Source: Thysanoteuthis rhombus
Taxonomy: Eukaryota; Mollusca; Cephalopoda; Oegopsida; Thysanoteuthidae
Reading direction: 5' to 3'
Length of the DNA: 64,000 nt
Assembly (NCBI GenBank): GCA_963457665.1
Contig: OY735234.1
Span: 2,358,003-2,422,002, forward strand
This document shows, piece after piece, positions 1 to 12,977 of the stretch. The position numbers were made by a program, and so were the translations under genes. The notes under the pieces were generated by a model. The model did not search any database. It saw only the letters and a list, made by a program, of their open reading frames with translations, and was not told the DNA's origin. The stretch's first letter is position 1. Every line of letters begins with the position of its first letter.

Positions 1-42
1 TAAATAAAAGTACTGTCAGCAACATGAAACTTGCACTATAAG

Positions 43-242
43 AAGTTAAAACCCTCAAAGTTTTTTTGGTAGTATTTACAGTGACTAAATAAGAGCATCA
101 TTATTCACACTGCAGATGACAAACCAATAATCAACGTGGGATATGCTTGAGAAGAAATGGATTATTCGTTTGCCGTCCGACCAATGCTGCATATATTGAG
201 TCATTGTAAATAATGCCAAGAAAACTTTGAGGGTTTTACTTT
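43..242. mobile_element. 200-bp foldback MITE with about 50-bp inverted repeats
   Basis: The left arm AGTTAAAACCCTCAAAG (from 44) and its continuation to about 92 return as a reverse complement at about 193-242 (ACTTTGAGGGTTTTACT). Identity holds through GTATTTACAGTGACTAAATA on the left against CATTATTTACAATGACTCAA on the right. It has no coding capacity, so it is a non-autonomous DNA element of unassigned superfamily, sitting in the EXO1 intron just before the first exon seen here. Confidence 0.7.
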
Positions 243-621
243 CCTGTGGTCTGAGTTACATGTTGCCAATATTTGTAGTTATCCAGAAATAAATATTTAA
301 ACAGTGTCAAATCTTTTTGAAACACTCTGTATGAGATTACATAGATTGGATTATAAACAGAACCAGCTAAAATATTCTTCAAAAATGAGCTGTAGAAAGA
401 ACTGGTTGAAATGTTCTTGGTGAATAATGAAGATGGGGATTGTAAAAAAAAAAAGACAACGAAACAAAACTTGAGCGTGATTTCGTCTTTTTTTATGCAG
501 TCTTGGTGGTTATTTTTGTTTTGTTCTCTTATCTTATTTTTTCTTATCTCATAAAATATCAATGCAATCTTACTTATTGTATCGTACCTTTCCATGACTA
601 TTTTTCTTTTTCTTTTGTCAG

Positions 622-802
622 GTACCTAATAACACCAATTTGGGTCACCTACATTTGCTTAGTGTGTGGGACAAAAACTATCAAATTCGTCCACAAGTAC
701 CCCTAAAATCAATCCAGCCTCCAGAGCGTCCCAATTTGAAGGGTAAAGAAATAATCACCAGTGTCAATGTTATTAAACATTCTTTGAAGCGTTCTCGGGA
801 AG
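622..802 (+). CDS. EXO1: EXO1 exon a (SVWDKNYQIRP segment)
   Basis: The exon follows a strong acceptor (pyrimidine tract ending TTTTGTCAG at 621) and ends at the donor GTAAGT at 803. It is 181 nt, starts in phase 0 and ends in phase 1. It encodes residues 1-60 plus one base of residue 61, beginning VPNNTNLGH and ending KRSRE. SVWDKNYQIRP lines up with human SIWHRNYSPRP, just after the nuclease domain. The basic stretch IKHSLKRSRE resembles human IVKRPRSAE, which I recall as part of the nuclear localisation region. The preceding exon must lie before the window. Confidence 0.85.
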
Positions 803-935
803 GTAAGTGGAAAAATACTTGTAAATGCTAAAAGAAAATTGGTTAAGAAAAAGTATAAGAAAGTCCCCTGTGATCATTATATTTTTCACATTTTTAAAAA
901 AAATATGTAGTAGATGTAGTTCTCCATCGCAGCTT

Positions 936-996
<61 letters not shown>

Positions 997-3900
997 CACT
1001 AACAAACCAAGGCTGTGGTAAAACAGCTACTGCGCTCCATGATAAAGAAAATTATGAACATATATAAAACTATAATTACATGCACCAAAAACTTGAAATT
1101 CTGTAATAAAATAGTTATGTCAACCCATTGAAATAAGATTGATCAGATTAAAAGAGGCTTGTGTGACACATGGTTGTGCATAATTTGTGACTATATATAA
1201 ATTGCCATATATTTCATATATAATGAATTAAAGATTAATATATATATATATATATATATATGTAAGGTGTTACCAAAATGTTCAGTGAATCCAGCAGCAT
1301 GAATATGAACCAAATGTAGTACAGAATTTCGCCACTACCCTTTGTGAAGTCACTGTATACATGCTGAAGAGACTACTTCGAAGAAGATGATATATACTTG
1401 GTGTTAGGTCAAGACATTTTGGGATATTGCGTAATAGTCAGTTCAGAAACCTGAGTTTGAATTTTGTCTGAGACTGCTTCTATTCACTTGGTATTAATGG
1501 CTTTGCAAAAGGTATGAATCCACCATCCTGTGCTCTATCTTATTGCCCAATATCTTGACTAAATGGCCTCTCTTATCAATGGCATGCATGATGGTTGGCA
1601 GAGAATAGTGGGTGAGTGAGCATTTGGCCCAATTCCTCTCATATTTTTATTTATCACTTACGAAGTAGCAGCAAAAACTATTACACCCATTACAAACCTT
1701 GACAATGGCCAATCACCTTATGTAATTCTACTTGTTGGGATATCCAGTGTTGCACAAGAAAAAAATTCAAATAAAGCAACATAGAGAAACAAATATCTTA
1801 TGGAGATTTGATAAAATGAAATAATGGGGGAGGTTGTGCACTTGCATACACCCCCTCCCCCGTTTTGCCCATATGTGTTCCTGCTGGCCTGCGCAGCCCT
1901 TAAACCTCAAGAAATTACCTTTTCTTGAATCTTGGGATTCATATGCTCACTTGTAGCATTATTAGTTCATACGTCAGAATACATCGGCATTGTATTTAAA
2001 CAGTGTCCATGTTTTATTGTTGTGTTGGGATTACGGTTTTTGCTTTAAAAAAATGTTTTATTGTTTGGTTAATATCAGATTCCTTAAAAAATACTTTCTA
2101 ACTGATATAAGCACTGAGATAAAGACAAATTTACTATCCGTGGATTTCCTGCAATGAATGTCAAGAAAGGGTTAAGCATTATGGTTATATTGTGAATAGA
2201 CCCCTCCACCCCCCCCCCAGAAAAAGTACTAAACAAAACATTCATTTCACTTCTTCGTTTGAAAGCGCATAAAATTAAAAAAAAAAGTTTTTAATTTTCT
2301 TCATCGGAGCTTGAACCTGGTCTGCCAATTCCATTTTTCTTGACTTTAACCATTGGACCATTATCATTACGAATAATTTGGATGAAAATAATGTTTTTTT
2401 AATTTTTTTTTTGCTGTACATTTTAAAATAACCTAAACTAAATGTAATAAGAAATGATCAGTAAATCGCTAGAAAAAAGTTCAAGAAAGACTGAATCATG
2501 CAAACACTCTACATTGTTTATATATTTTCTGTTGGGACTTGAGAATTTTATTTAGTTTTTTCATATATATAGAGTTTTAAAAAAATTACCACTTAAATTT
2601 ATCCTGTCACAATTTGTTTCAGATAAATTCCATGATAAGACTCAAGAAAAGACATTAAAATACCCATTTCCCTAAGTGATTCAACTACATGACAAAGGAA
2701 AAAAAAATCTATGGAAGAATAATGGCTTAAAAAAAAAAAGAAAAAATTCCCTGCACTATCAGAGGTGATTGCAGAAGTAGTTTCAAATGGTTCTTAAGCG
2801 AACGTTTTATTGTCCTTGCATAGATTGCTTCACTTATAACTGGCAATGCAGTCCACTGTGTATTGCACAGAGTTTTATTTCAAATGATTAAAAAACTGCA
2901 GATACTTTTAGAGATAATATCTTTGGTAAAGTTGCCAGTGCAGTTAATGTAAGAACTTAGCAAAAATTCTCTTCTGCTTAATCATTTATGAATTGCAAAT
3001 TGTTTGTTTTTGTTTATTTTTTTAGTTTGAGTGTTTAATTGCTCAACTATGTTATATAGGATAATTAATCTATTGTTTTTATTGTTCTTGTACATTAAAA
3101 GTTTTTTCTTTTCTTTTAAGAGATGTCATCTAGTGTACTGTAAATAAGATAGACATTCAATTGAAAACAAAATTAATGCAAATGTTACACTTTCCAATGC
3201 ACTGGTATTTTAACTATGGATCCTGTCTTCTGAAGCTTGATAAGGACACTTCAATTGTTTGGATGAGTTACAATGAAGAGTAGTCCATCAAATACCTTTG
3301 TTAACCATATGTCTTTCAGTTTTGCATACATAATAGATTTACATTCTTTATTTTATAATTTGTTCATCATTTCTCTTTGAAGTGGACTTGATAATTTGCA
3401 AGTGTCAGATTTTAAATCATTAACACTTTTGTAAAAAGAAAAGTTGTTTCTTCTTCCATCTTTATCTATCTATGTATATTTAGGATTGAGTGTATGAAAA
3501 ATTGATTCAGATGTGTATTAGCTCTATCTCTGTGTATGTATGTATTTAAGTATGATTTGAAAAAAACAAAAACATTAACTACAAAGCACTTAGAGAGTGC
3601 AGACTTCTGCTGATGCCATTTTTTCTAAAAACTGAATGACGATCAGATCATATATAGCTAAGATACAGGGAGGATAATAATTCCTGGATCTGTACCAATA
3701 CATAATCGATTTTTTTTCAGCCTATGAATCACCTTGCCACAAAATGTCATTGAAATTCATTGAGAACTTTTGGAGGTATTGTGTGGAGGAACAAGCAAAA
3801 ATGTGTTCATATTGGACTTGATTTACTACTAACTAAAAGGGGAGTCGTACATCTGGCAGACTCTCAAACCACAAGGCTTTGTGCCAAGGCAGAGTTGGTG

Positions 3901-6831
3901 TCAATGCACCAAGAACTGTCCTAATGAGAGGACATGCTGTTGACCAATTATGACTATATAACATTGTTCACAAAAGCTTTCATTAGGTCGTGAATTAATT
4001 TATTTGCATTCCAATATCTTGCGCCACAAGAATCACAGAAATTCCTTGTGGCAAGGCCAGGGATTTCTCTTCAGTTGCAAGCTTACGCTATATCCAAGTC
4101 ATAGAGCTCCAAAAGCAGCTAAAATGAAAAAACAAGCTTGCAGATTGAGTGATCAGCAGTATGTCTTTTCAGATGGACAGTTCTAGGTACACTGCCGCCA
4201 ACTCTACCTTGGCACAAAGTCTAGTGATGTGGATAGTTGCCAGATGTACAATGACTTCCTTCTGCCTTTTAGTTGGAGGGAAATCAAGTTCAACCGAAAC
4301 ACACTTTTGCTTGTTTAATTCTATTTTGCATTTTTGATCTATAGATTTCTTTTTTCCATTGTATATGAATACGTAGGAAAAAGAAATAATCTCTTAAACC
4401 CCCTGGAAATTCAACTAATCTTTCCTTACCCTTTGCCTAGCCTTCCAGAACATTTAAGAACTTTTTGAGGTATAGTATGGACAGATAGCTTGAAGTAGAG
4501 GAAGTATAAGTAAAAATTCTGGGATCAGCCCTAAAATTCAATTCTTTCTCAGCTGTTGAGCCACTTTACCACAAAATCTCATTGAAATTTATTGCAAACT
4601 TTTGGAAAAATTACTTAGACAAACAAACAGACATAAATGAATACATATACCTCTTCCAATTTTGTTGGCAGAGGTAAATGATAATAATATGGGTGTTATA
4701 GAGAAGGAGAATCAGAAAATATATTTAAAAGAATAACAAGGGAATCAAAGGTACAAATTTACATTGAGTTACCTCCCTTGAAATTGAAATCCAACCTTTT
4801 CGACTGTCGTCTTTTTCATGACTTGTTTGCTGAAGAATAATAAAAGGTCTCTGTTGATCAGAAAAAAATCTGGATCTACCTGAGAATTTAATCAATTCTT
4901 ACTTAGCCCATAGACTAGCCTTCTAAAAAATTTCATTGAAATTAGCTCGGAGCTTTTGGATGTATTGTCTAGACAAGCAGATAGATGGACGACACTAATG
5001 AATACATATACCTCTTCCAACTTTGTTGGCAAAGGTAATAATTGTTATGTACTTATATTTGTTTGACAAAGCAAACTCTGGCACAAGTAATGAACTGACT
5101 CACCAATTATGATTTTAAGATGGCCATTGTTCTTTGACTAGTGCTTTTATGTTTATATATAGATATATGAGTACTTTTTTTCTTGAAAATTGAAAGCTTA
5201 ACTCAATATAATAGTACATAAAAATAGGTATTGTTCTTACATACTGTTACACTTAGTCAACTTAATTTCCTTTAGCATAAAATATAGTTTGTGTTTTGTA
5301 TATGTGGATGCAAATATGTAAATTGTGATGATACACCATGGAATTTCTATAGGTTCTATTCATTTTTTTTTTTCTCTACAGTTGAAGCGAGTCCTGATAC
5401 CAAATCTGATTTGGAATTCTCTTCATTGTATTCTACTGAGAATACTCCCTCCAAGAAACATCGTCCATCAGATGAAAAAGAAAACATAGAAGAAGAAGAA
5501 AACATAGAAGGAGATTGCTCTGTTGGGATTTTAACGTCACTGCTTGATGAAGAAGATGTGGGCAGAAATGATGATTTTGAAAGTGTAAACTCTGATAGTT
5601 CAGGAAATTGTTACACGTCTATCAAAGATGATGACAGCAAAGCTCCAGCCAGTATCACTGAAGAGTTAAGCGAAGAGGATCCGCATTCCATAGCACTTAC
5701 TGAAAAATCTTTGGTTTCTGAAGGTATAGATTCAGATTTGATTAAGCCTTCCGGTGAGGATTTTACTGTAAACTCAAAATCAGATGGACTCTGTCGAAAC
5801 CGTTTTGCAGTTCATACAAAGAGTAAAGAAAGGTTCAATATTAATGCTACAAAAGTTGAAGTGAAAAGCCGGTAAGTAACATTGATATTACTCAGTCACC
5901 GAGAAGAGAATTACTTCCTTGCACTCGGAAAATTGGTTGAGGAAATAATTGAACTTTTAGAATCATATTCATTTGTTACTTCTTTGAAATTATGGAATGG
6001 TCCTGAAGCAATAATGAAAAATATATTTTGTCTGAGGGATTTATTTGTGGTATCGGATTTGAATACAATTAATGTCCAGTTAACAAATTTATATAATTGG
6101 TTTGATCAAGTAAGGGCTACTGAAAAAAGAATTGAATTGTCTGAACATTTTCAGAACTATTTTGTCATCTTTTTTTCTTAACATGAAAGTTCTGATCTTC
6201 TGCAGCTGTTGTACTTCGTAAATTTACAAGTGGATGATCACAAAACATCATTAGAGTATTCGTATGATTTATTTTGGTGAACATATCCTGTAGTCTAGTA
6301 TTTATTCTTAGTTAGATCGAAATGATTAGTAGAAAGCAGTATATTTTGGTATGAAATAAATGTGCCAAGTATGCCCTCCCCACAAACAGTTGGCACTATG
6401 TAGCAAATAACACAACCCTATAACGAACATCATTATTATAGAATATTGTAATACGAATGTGTAGGGGATCTATGTACAAATAATGTGTTTGTTCTCTTCC
6501 AATTATTTGTGAATGCCACTTGTATATAGGTAAAAGTAACTCTACCTGATTAAGCCAAAAGATTTACAACTTTTGTGCATCAATGTATTTTAGTAAAATA
6601 AGTGATAATTCTTTTGTGGGTTGATGCACTCAGCAGCTGAAAGAAGTCTCAAAGGTAAAATGTCAGCTGTTGAGTTTTGTGGTTTATTAAGTTTTATCTC
6701 TTCAGATAATCTTTTTTACAGCTATTTTACTCCTATCCCTGTAAACATTATATATATACATATATATAAAAAGACATTATTTTTAAAAGTTATTTTATAA
6801 TTATTCTGACAGATTGAATATCCATTTCTTT

Positions 6832-6904
<73 letters not shown>

Positions 6905-9900
6905 CGTTTTAGATATGTTTTTGTATATCATAAAGAGATGGATATATAATCTGATAAAATCTTTATAAATGTTTTATCTTTATTAGGAACCCTTTTTGAA
7001 TCGGCAGCCCATTTTTACACACTGAATATGCCAGTCGGCCTACTTCATAATTATATATTTGTATGCATATTCACGTATATATTTCATAAATATAAGTGTA
7101 TGTACTTATGTACCATTTGATTCCAGAATATAATTATGTATCTCAGCATTTTCTAAAGTGCACCTTAATCTACCCAGCAATTTCTTATGAAAAAAAAAAT
7201 GGATTCATGCCATTCACTTCAGTTCAGCTTCTGATAATAGAGACAAGAGAACCATCTTATTTTGTAGATAACAGATTATGCCCCAAATGTATGGCATAAT
7301 CCTTCCTGTTAATGAACTACATTTTGTAACCCTACAGATTAAATCATAGACTTATTTTAAAAGTCTAATGATAGGCTTTTATACATTCCTTTGTTATTGG
7401 TGATTACTTTACATATTTTGTATTGTTTCTTAGCTACAATGCTCTTTAACTACTAAATTAAGTTTGGATAGTTTGATCTTCTTATTTGATAGTTCTCAAA
7501 AATAGTATATATTGTTTTATTATTATCTACTCAAGTAATGAATAGATTTTTTCTCTTTCTCTGTTTATAACAATGGACTCTTCAACTTGAAGGTAACAGT
7601 TTTGCTGATAAAAATAACTCCTCTCAACCATTTGAAACATTCGACTTCCACTGAAAAAAATTCAGTTGGTTTTCTTCTAAAAGAATCATCTGGTAGAAAA
7701 TTTAATATATATCCTTGAATTTTCCATTGTAGGATCAACTAAATAGAATTTTATGGTTTGAAAATTTTATTTCATTACAGCTTTATAAAAAGAGTAAGAA
7801 TTTCAATTTTGGTTTGTTGCTGTCTATAACGATTTTTTTTGTTTTTGTTTTTGAGGAAAATGAAAAATCTTTTCTCATAATCCCCAAATCTAAAGCTTTT
7901 ATCAAATCTTTCTGGTATTGATCCATACAGTTATGTCCATTTAAAGCAAATAAACTGGTGACCCATAAAAAGATTTTTCCCTATCAGTATTCACCCAGGG
8001 ACAAAGAAGAGTCTTTCCTTTGTTACAAAATCTTATGCTGTAAAGATGATGAATGAATGCTTGCTTGCAATTTTAAAAAAATAGATGGCTAAATGACTGC
8101 ATTCTACGAGTTGCGAATTTGAGTGTAGGGCTAATTTGACCTCTGGATTAACATAGGATAGATAGTACTAATCTTGAAGGTCAATTAAGGTTCTAAATTA
8201 CGATTTTGGCATATTTTCAAATCTAAAAAAGACAGGTAATTTTTCACCAAATTTTGCATTTGTTTGAAATAAGATTATTTAAAATGTATATATTCATCTG
8301 AGGTCTGTACAGGTCAATTCGAGAGTGTGTGCTTGCCCAACATGACAGGGAGACATGCGCACATCTTCCCTTGTATTATTTTATGAAATCTCTATAAAAT
8401 ATCATTTGCTTTACTATGTTGTTGTGTTCAAAATTGTTTCCTGCGAGAGTATAATGAAGTTGTGAAAGTCCTACGTATTTACTTATCTTTATGCCTATAA
8501 AGATAAACATTCACTGGCTTATTCAAATTTGATTTTACCTGAATGTATCTCACAGCTAACTTAATTCTTTAAAAGTTTTTAATTAGGGATTTCGGACTCT
8601 CTCTATTTATTATCATTTTTGCAAAGCTATAATGTTTATATTCATTTCAGATAAGTAGACCTCTCTTTATCTTTTCCTAGAAGCATTGGTAATTGTTCCA
8701 ATGACTATTTCTGATACGTGTGCCAAAGTAGCCACGTAATCCAAGCTTTATCCCAGAGATTCACCTAAGGCGTAGTGTCAAATTTGGAAATCAAGTGAGT
8801 CTGGAGGAAGATGTTCAATATCAGCCACTTGGGATTAGCCTTTTGGCTAAATGTAGCTACTCTGGTGTGTTCATTGCAAGTAATATGAGAGAATAACTTT
8901 TTGTTGCTCTGGGAATCTGATTCACTAGAGATGGGATGACTTTAGAGAAGAGATTTTTAAAATATACTTTATTATTGCAAAGAATTATTTAAAAAACAAA
9001 AAAAAATATTGTAGACCTATATGAGATTGTAATAATAAGTACCAGCGTTGGTATTCTTGTTTTGTTTCTCATTGGCCTAAAGTTCCATTAATGGTTGAAC
9101 CATATTTACAGGGGTGTACTGGTGGGGGAGTCCCTCCCCATGTTCTTTCAGTTGTCAAATTCCTTCCAGAGATGACAAATTGGTCATCTTTTGGCTAGAT
9201 CTAGCTAATTTTTTTTTTTTCAATACTGCCAATAAAAATTTACGATAACCAATTAAATCTTGTAATCTTAGCCATTTTCGAAGACAGTTTTAGCTATAAA
9301 TAACTAACCATACTTTGCTCTGATTTATCCCCATATTTGGCTTGCATGCTTATTTTGTTGTCAAATTAGAGGTACGTCCATGTGTCTTCATTTCGCAATT
9401 AAAACAATAGATCCAATCAGTTTGAAACCTTGTACAAACGAGTTGATCATTCACCAATTTTGGTTCAAATGAGACTGGGCATTACAATCAATTTGTTGAC
9501 TTACTGTATATTCCTATACATTCATTATCTCTCCATTCTATTCTGTTATTCCTTTTTGCTGATAACCAATCTTCATCTATTCTTGATAACCTAGCTATAT
9601 ATAGTGTTTTGGTTTCCTTTCTATTTTTGGCAACTTTGCATCCAGATTTAGCTTAAAACAAAGCAGAATTAGAGATAGAGTGAATGTAAGGTGATAAAAA
9701 ATATATTCAAAGAGCTTGAGCATAACGGGTAATTACAAAAATGATTCTTTTGCCTCTGTATAGTGAAAAAATTAGTTTGGCTCTCTGTTCACCTTTGTAT
9801 GGAATCTTTCCTTATACTATGTATCTGACATTTGTGTTATTTTCTTGCTCATACTAGCTGAGGTACTGGCATTGCCTGGAGGGGAAAAAGTAATCAATAC

Positions 9901-12668
9901 AGAAAGGTCATTTAGTAAATTATAATTATATATAAGTATGATAAGTGCTTCTCAAGTAGGGATTACAACCCTTCAGGTGGGCTGAAAATGCCAAAATTGA
10001 CCTGGACTCTGATTGACCTCTAAAGGTCACCAGAAGTCAGTGCCACCTATCCTGTGTTCATCCTGGAATCAAATTACCCATGTACAAAATTTTGCTGCCA
10101 ATAAGGTGCAGCAGTCTCCCTTAGTTTTGAAATGGCCTAAATTGACTTGACCCTAAAATTGACCTTAAGAGGGTCAACAGAGGTCAGCAGCACCTCTCCT
10201 AAGTATGTACTGTGGTCAAGTTACCTGTGTTCATGAAATTTGCCTGTATTAAAGTTGACCTTTACTGATCATCAAAAATCAGCATTACCTATCCTATGTT
10301 TATCCTGTAGTCAAGTTAAGCCTTGTACACAAATTAGCAAGAGATGAGGGTGCAGCTGTGTCCTTTAGATTTGCAAATGCCAAAATCTTAGTGCCCCTAA
10401 ATGAACTTTTGAGGGTTGACAGAGATCATCACCATCTTCCTGTATTTATCCTAGGGTCAAGTTAAACTTGTACACAAATTAGCAGGCCATAGAGTGCTGC
10501 AGTTTTCATTAGAATCGAAAATGTCTGCCAAAATTTATTTAGCTTCAAATTGACCTCAAGGAGTCACCAGAAGTCAGCACCACCTATCTTATGTTCATCT
10601 TCCCATCAAGTTATCCTTGCATACAAATTTGCAGCTTGTAGGGTACAACTGTCGAGGAGTCTATAAAACAAAGAAACATTTGTTCTCTTTATAGTATTAT
10701 ATATGATATTAGAATCCTAGCAGATAATTCATAGCTTTTATGTGGAATGTACTTTTGTCGCTTGATGATTTCTTTGTTATGCTAGTGATTAAGGCATAGA
10801 TACTTGGTGATTGAACAACTTTTTTCATATTTTTATTTTATAGAAGATTTATGTTTTTGACTAAAGCATAAACGGAAAACATTATTGAAGTGTGACATAT
10901 TACTATCCAGCATGGACATTATTAGTATAACTCTCAGAGAAATATTCAGTGGGTATATGTACATAACAAAATGGGTTAGTCAGGAATCAAATGGGGATGA
11001 AAATGGGGAAGAGAATAGCTAGACAGAAAAGCAAAGAAGGTTTTGATTTTTTGAACAACATGAATAGATGTACAGAGATTTCTTATCTCTTACACATAGA
11101 TATCCTTCTTTGTATTTGATCAGGCCAAAACGTTCTGTTTTAAGGAGAATCTTTTACAATTGTTGGATTTTGGTTATCTCTGCCATTTGCAACCATTGAA
11201 GACTGTGCCATAACCCATTAACTATGGTAGGAGCAGCTCAATATTCTAAATACTGTGATAACTTTGATTATATGGGTTGGCGCAAAGTAGACTGAACAGT
11301 TTTCTCTGGAACAATGGACCTTTCCGCTTGAAGTTAACGACAGATAAAAATAGAAACAAGCAAAAATGTGGGGCGGAACTCAAACCCAACATTATTTTTA
11401 TCTAGTTTTTAAAAAATTTTTAAAATGTGAAAAATATGCACTGACATCCCATTAGTGAAATCAGGTGCCTCTAGCTCTGGCTGTTCTTCAGTTTTGCGAT
11501 CATGGACAGAAAGGCATTTGATGAATTATAGTAAGTGATAAAAACAATATTACTGAATAACAGTTTATAATGCCTAAAATATACCTGAAAGTTCTGTCTC
11601 TGCTATAATTAACACAAGAAAAAAGACAGCCTTTTCAAACAAAAAGATCAACACAAAAGTAAAATTCTGTCACTGTAAAACTACATAATGCTGAGTAGTT
11701 TTATTTGTCCCATATAGATTTTAGTCTGCCATAAAATTATATTAATATTCACCTTGTTTTATCTGTCAATAATCATGAAAAATTGAATAGGTATCCCAAT
11801 AACATTATTTGTATCTGTATACAAACTTACTCAAGAGAAGCATTTGCTCAGATTCTAAAAGAGTTTCTTTCTTGTTTTTGAATAAGTCTTGAGGAAAACA
11901 TACAAGTCTTTTGAACTGACATTGACTTATATCCTCTTTTGATAAGACCAACGTCAGAGTTGGATCATAGTCAAAAAGCTTGGCATGTTTACTTGGTGTA
12001 CTTATTCAGTTCAGCAGACAAATGTAAGTGTCCCAGTAGATATTTGCACTTTTGTTGAATTGGCTTTAAAAGACATTGCAAAATGGCTGTACAAACAAGG
12101 TGACTCATGTCTCTAATTTAATTGTTTATTTTGGTGGTGTGCACACCCAAGTAAATGAAGACAGGCTCCAATAACAGGATATAAGACATTTGTATTGAGT
12201 GATTCAAACTAGAGAAAGGCCACAAATAAGAGTTAATGTACCAATTAACTGGATGTGGAGTTAGTGGTGTGCAGAAATAGAATTGGTTCCAATCCACGGT
12301 CAACAGGCTGAAGAGATAATTATCTTAGCTTATTAGTCCAACAGCAATTTTTTTATATGAATTTATACAAAGTCATGTAAACTTTTTGTATCGTAATGCT
12401 AAAAAAGAAGAAATTTTTTAATCAATTTTTATAAATAATCCTGAAGTATTGATAACCATGTGTCACGCAAACCACTTTTAATCTGATCTGTGTTATTTCA
12501 ACATATTGTCTTATAATTGTTTATTATATAACTTTAGGTTCTTGTTGTATGTAATTTAGTTTTATTTGTATTCGTATTTCTATTCTATATTTTTGAGTTT
12601 GTCAGCTGTTTTACCGTCACTCTTTTACACTTGTGTCTGTAAATATACATTAGTTTATATATATATAT

Positions 12669-12732
<64 letters not shown>

Positions 12733-12933
12733 TCAAGTATATCTTGCTTTCCAAAAGAAAGGAGAAATAGCTTTCAGCTTGTCTTTGCAGTGAGTCATTA
12801 TGGAGACAGTGTACACTCTCTTCTCTCTTCTACACCCCAGTGTTCTGTTTCTCCCACGATTCCAACCTCTGATGACTCAGCCTAACATACCATCATCACC
12901 ATTTTTGAGGTCTGGGAATGCTTTGAAATTTCC

Positions 12934-12977
<44 letters not shown>

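Larger units (their letters stand above)
803..5381 (+). other. EXO1 intron (4.6 kb)
   Basis: It runs from GTAAGT to TCTCTACAG. It holds (TA)n runs at 936-992 and 1238-1261, a minus-strand tRNA-like SINE head at 2295-2372, a family C repeat at 3183-3290 and three R1 copies between 3586 and 5040. I see nothing recognisable in 1270-2290 or 2375-3180 beyond AT-rich sequence. Confidence 0.8.

Noticed and set aside
825-1067. Open frames rich in IYIYIY here and at 6722, 12566, 12882, 44708, 45869 and 57665
   Set aside because: They are (TA)n or (AT)n microsatellites read in frame, without flanking coding signal.
9984-10653. CRISPR-like array
   Set aside because: Units are over 100 bp, diverged along their whole length and without unique spacers, in a eukaryotic intron.
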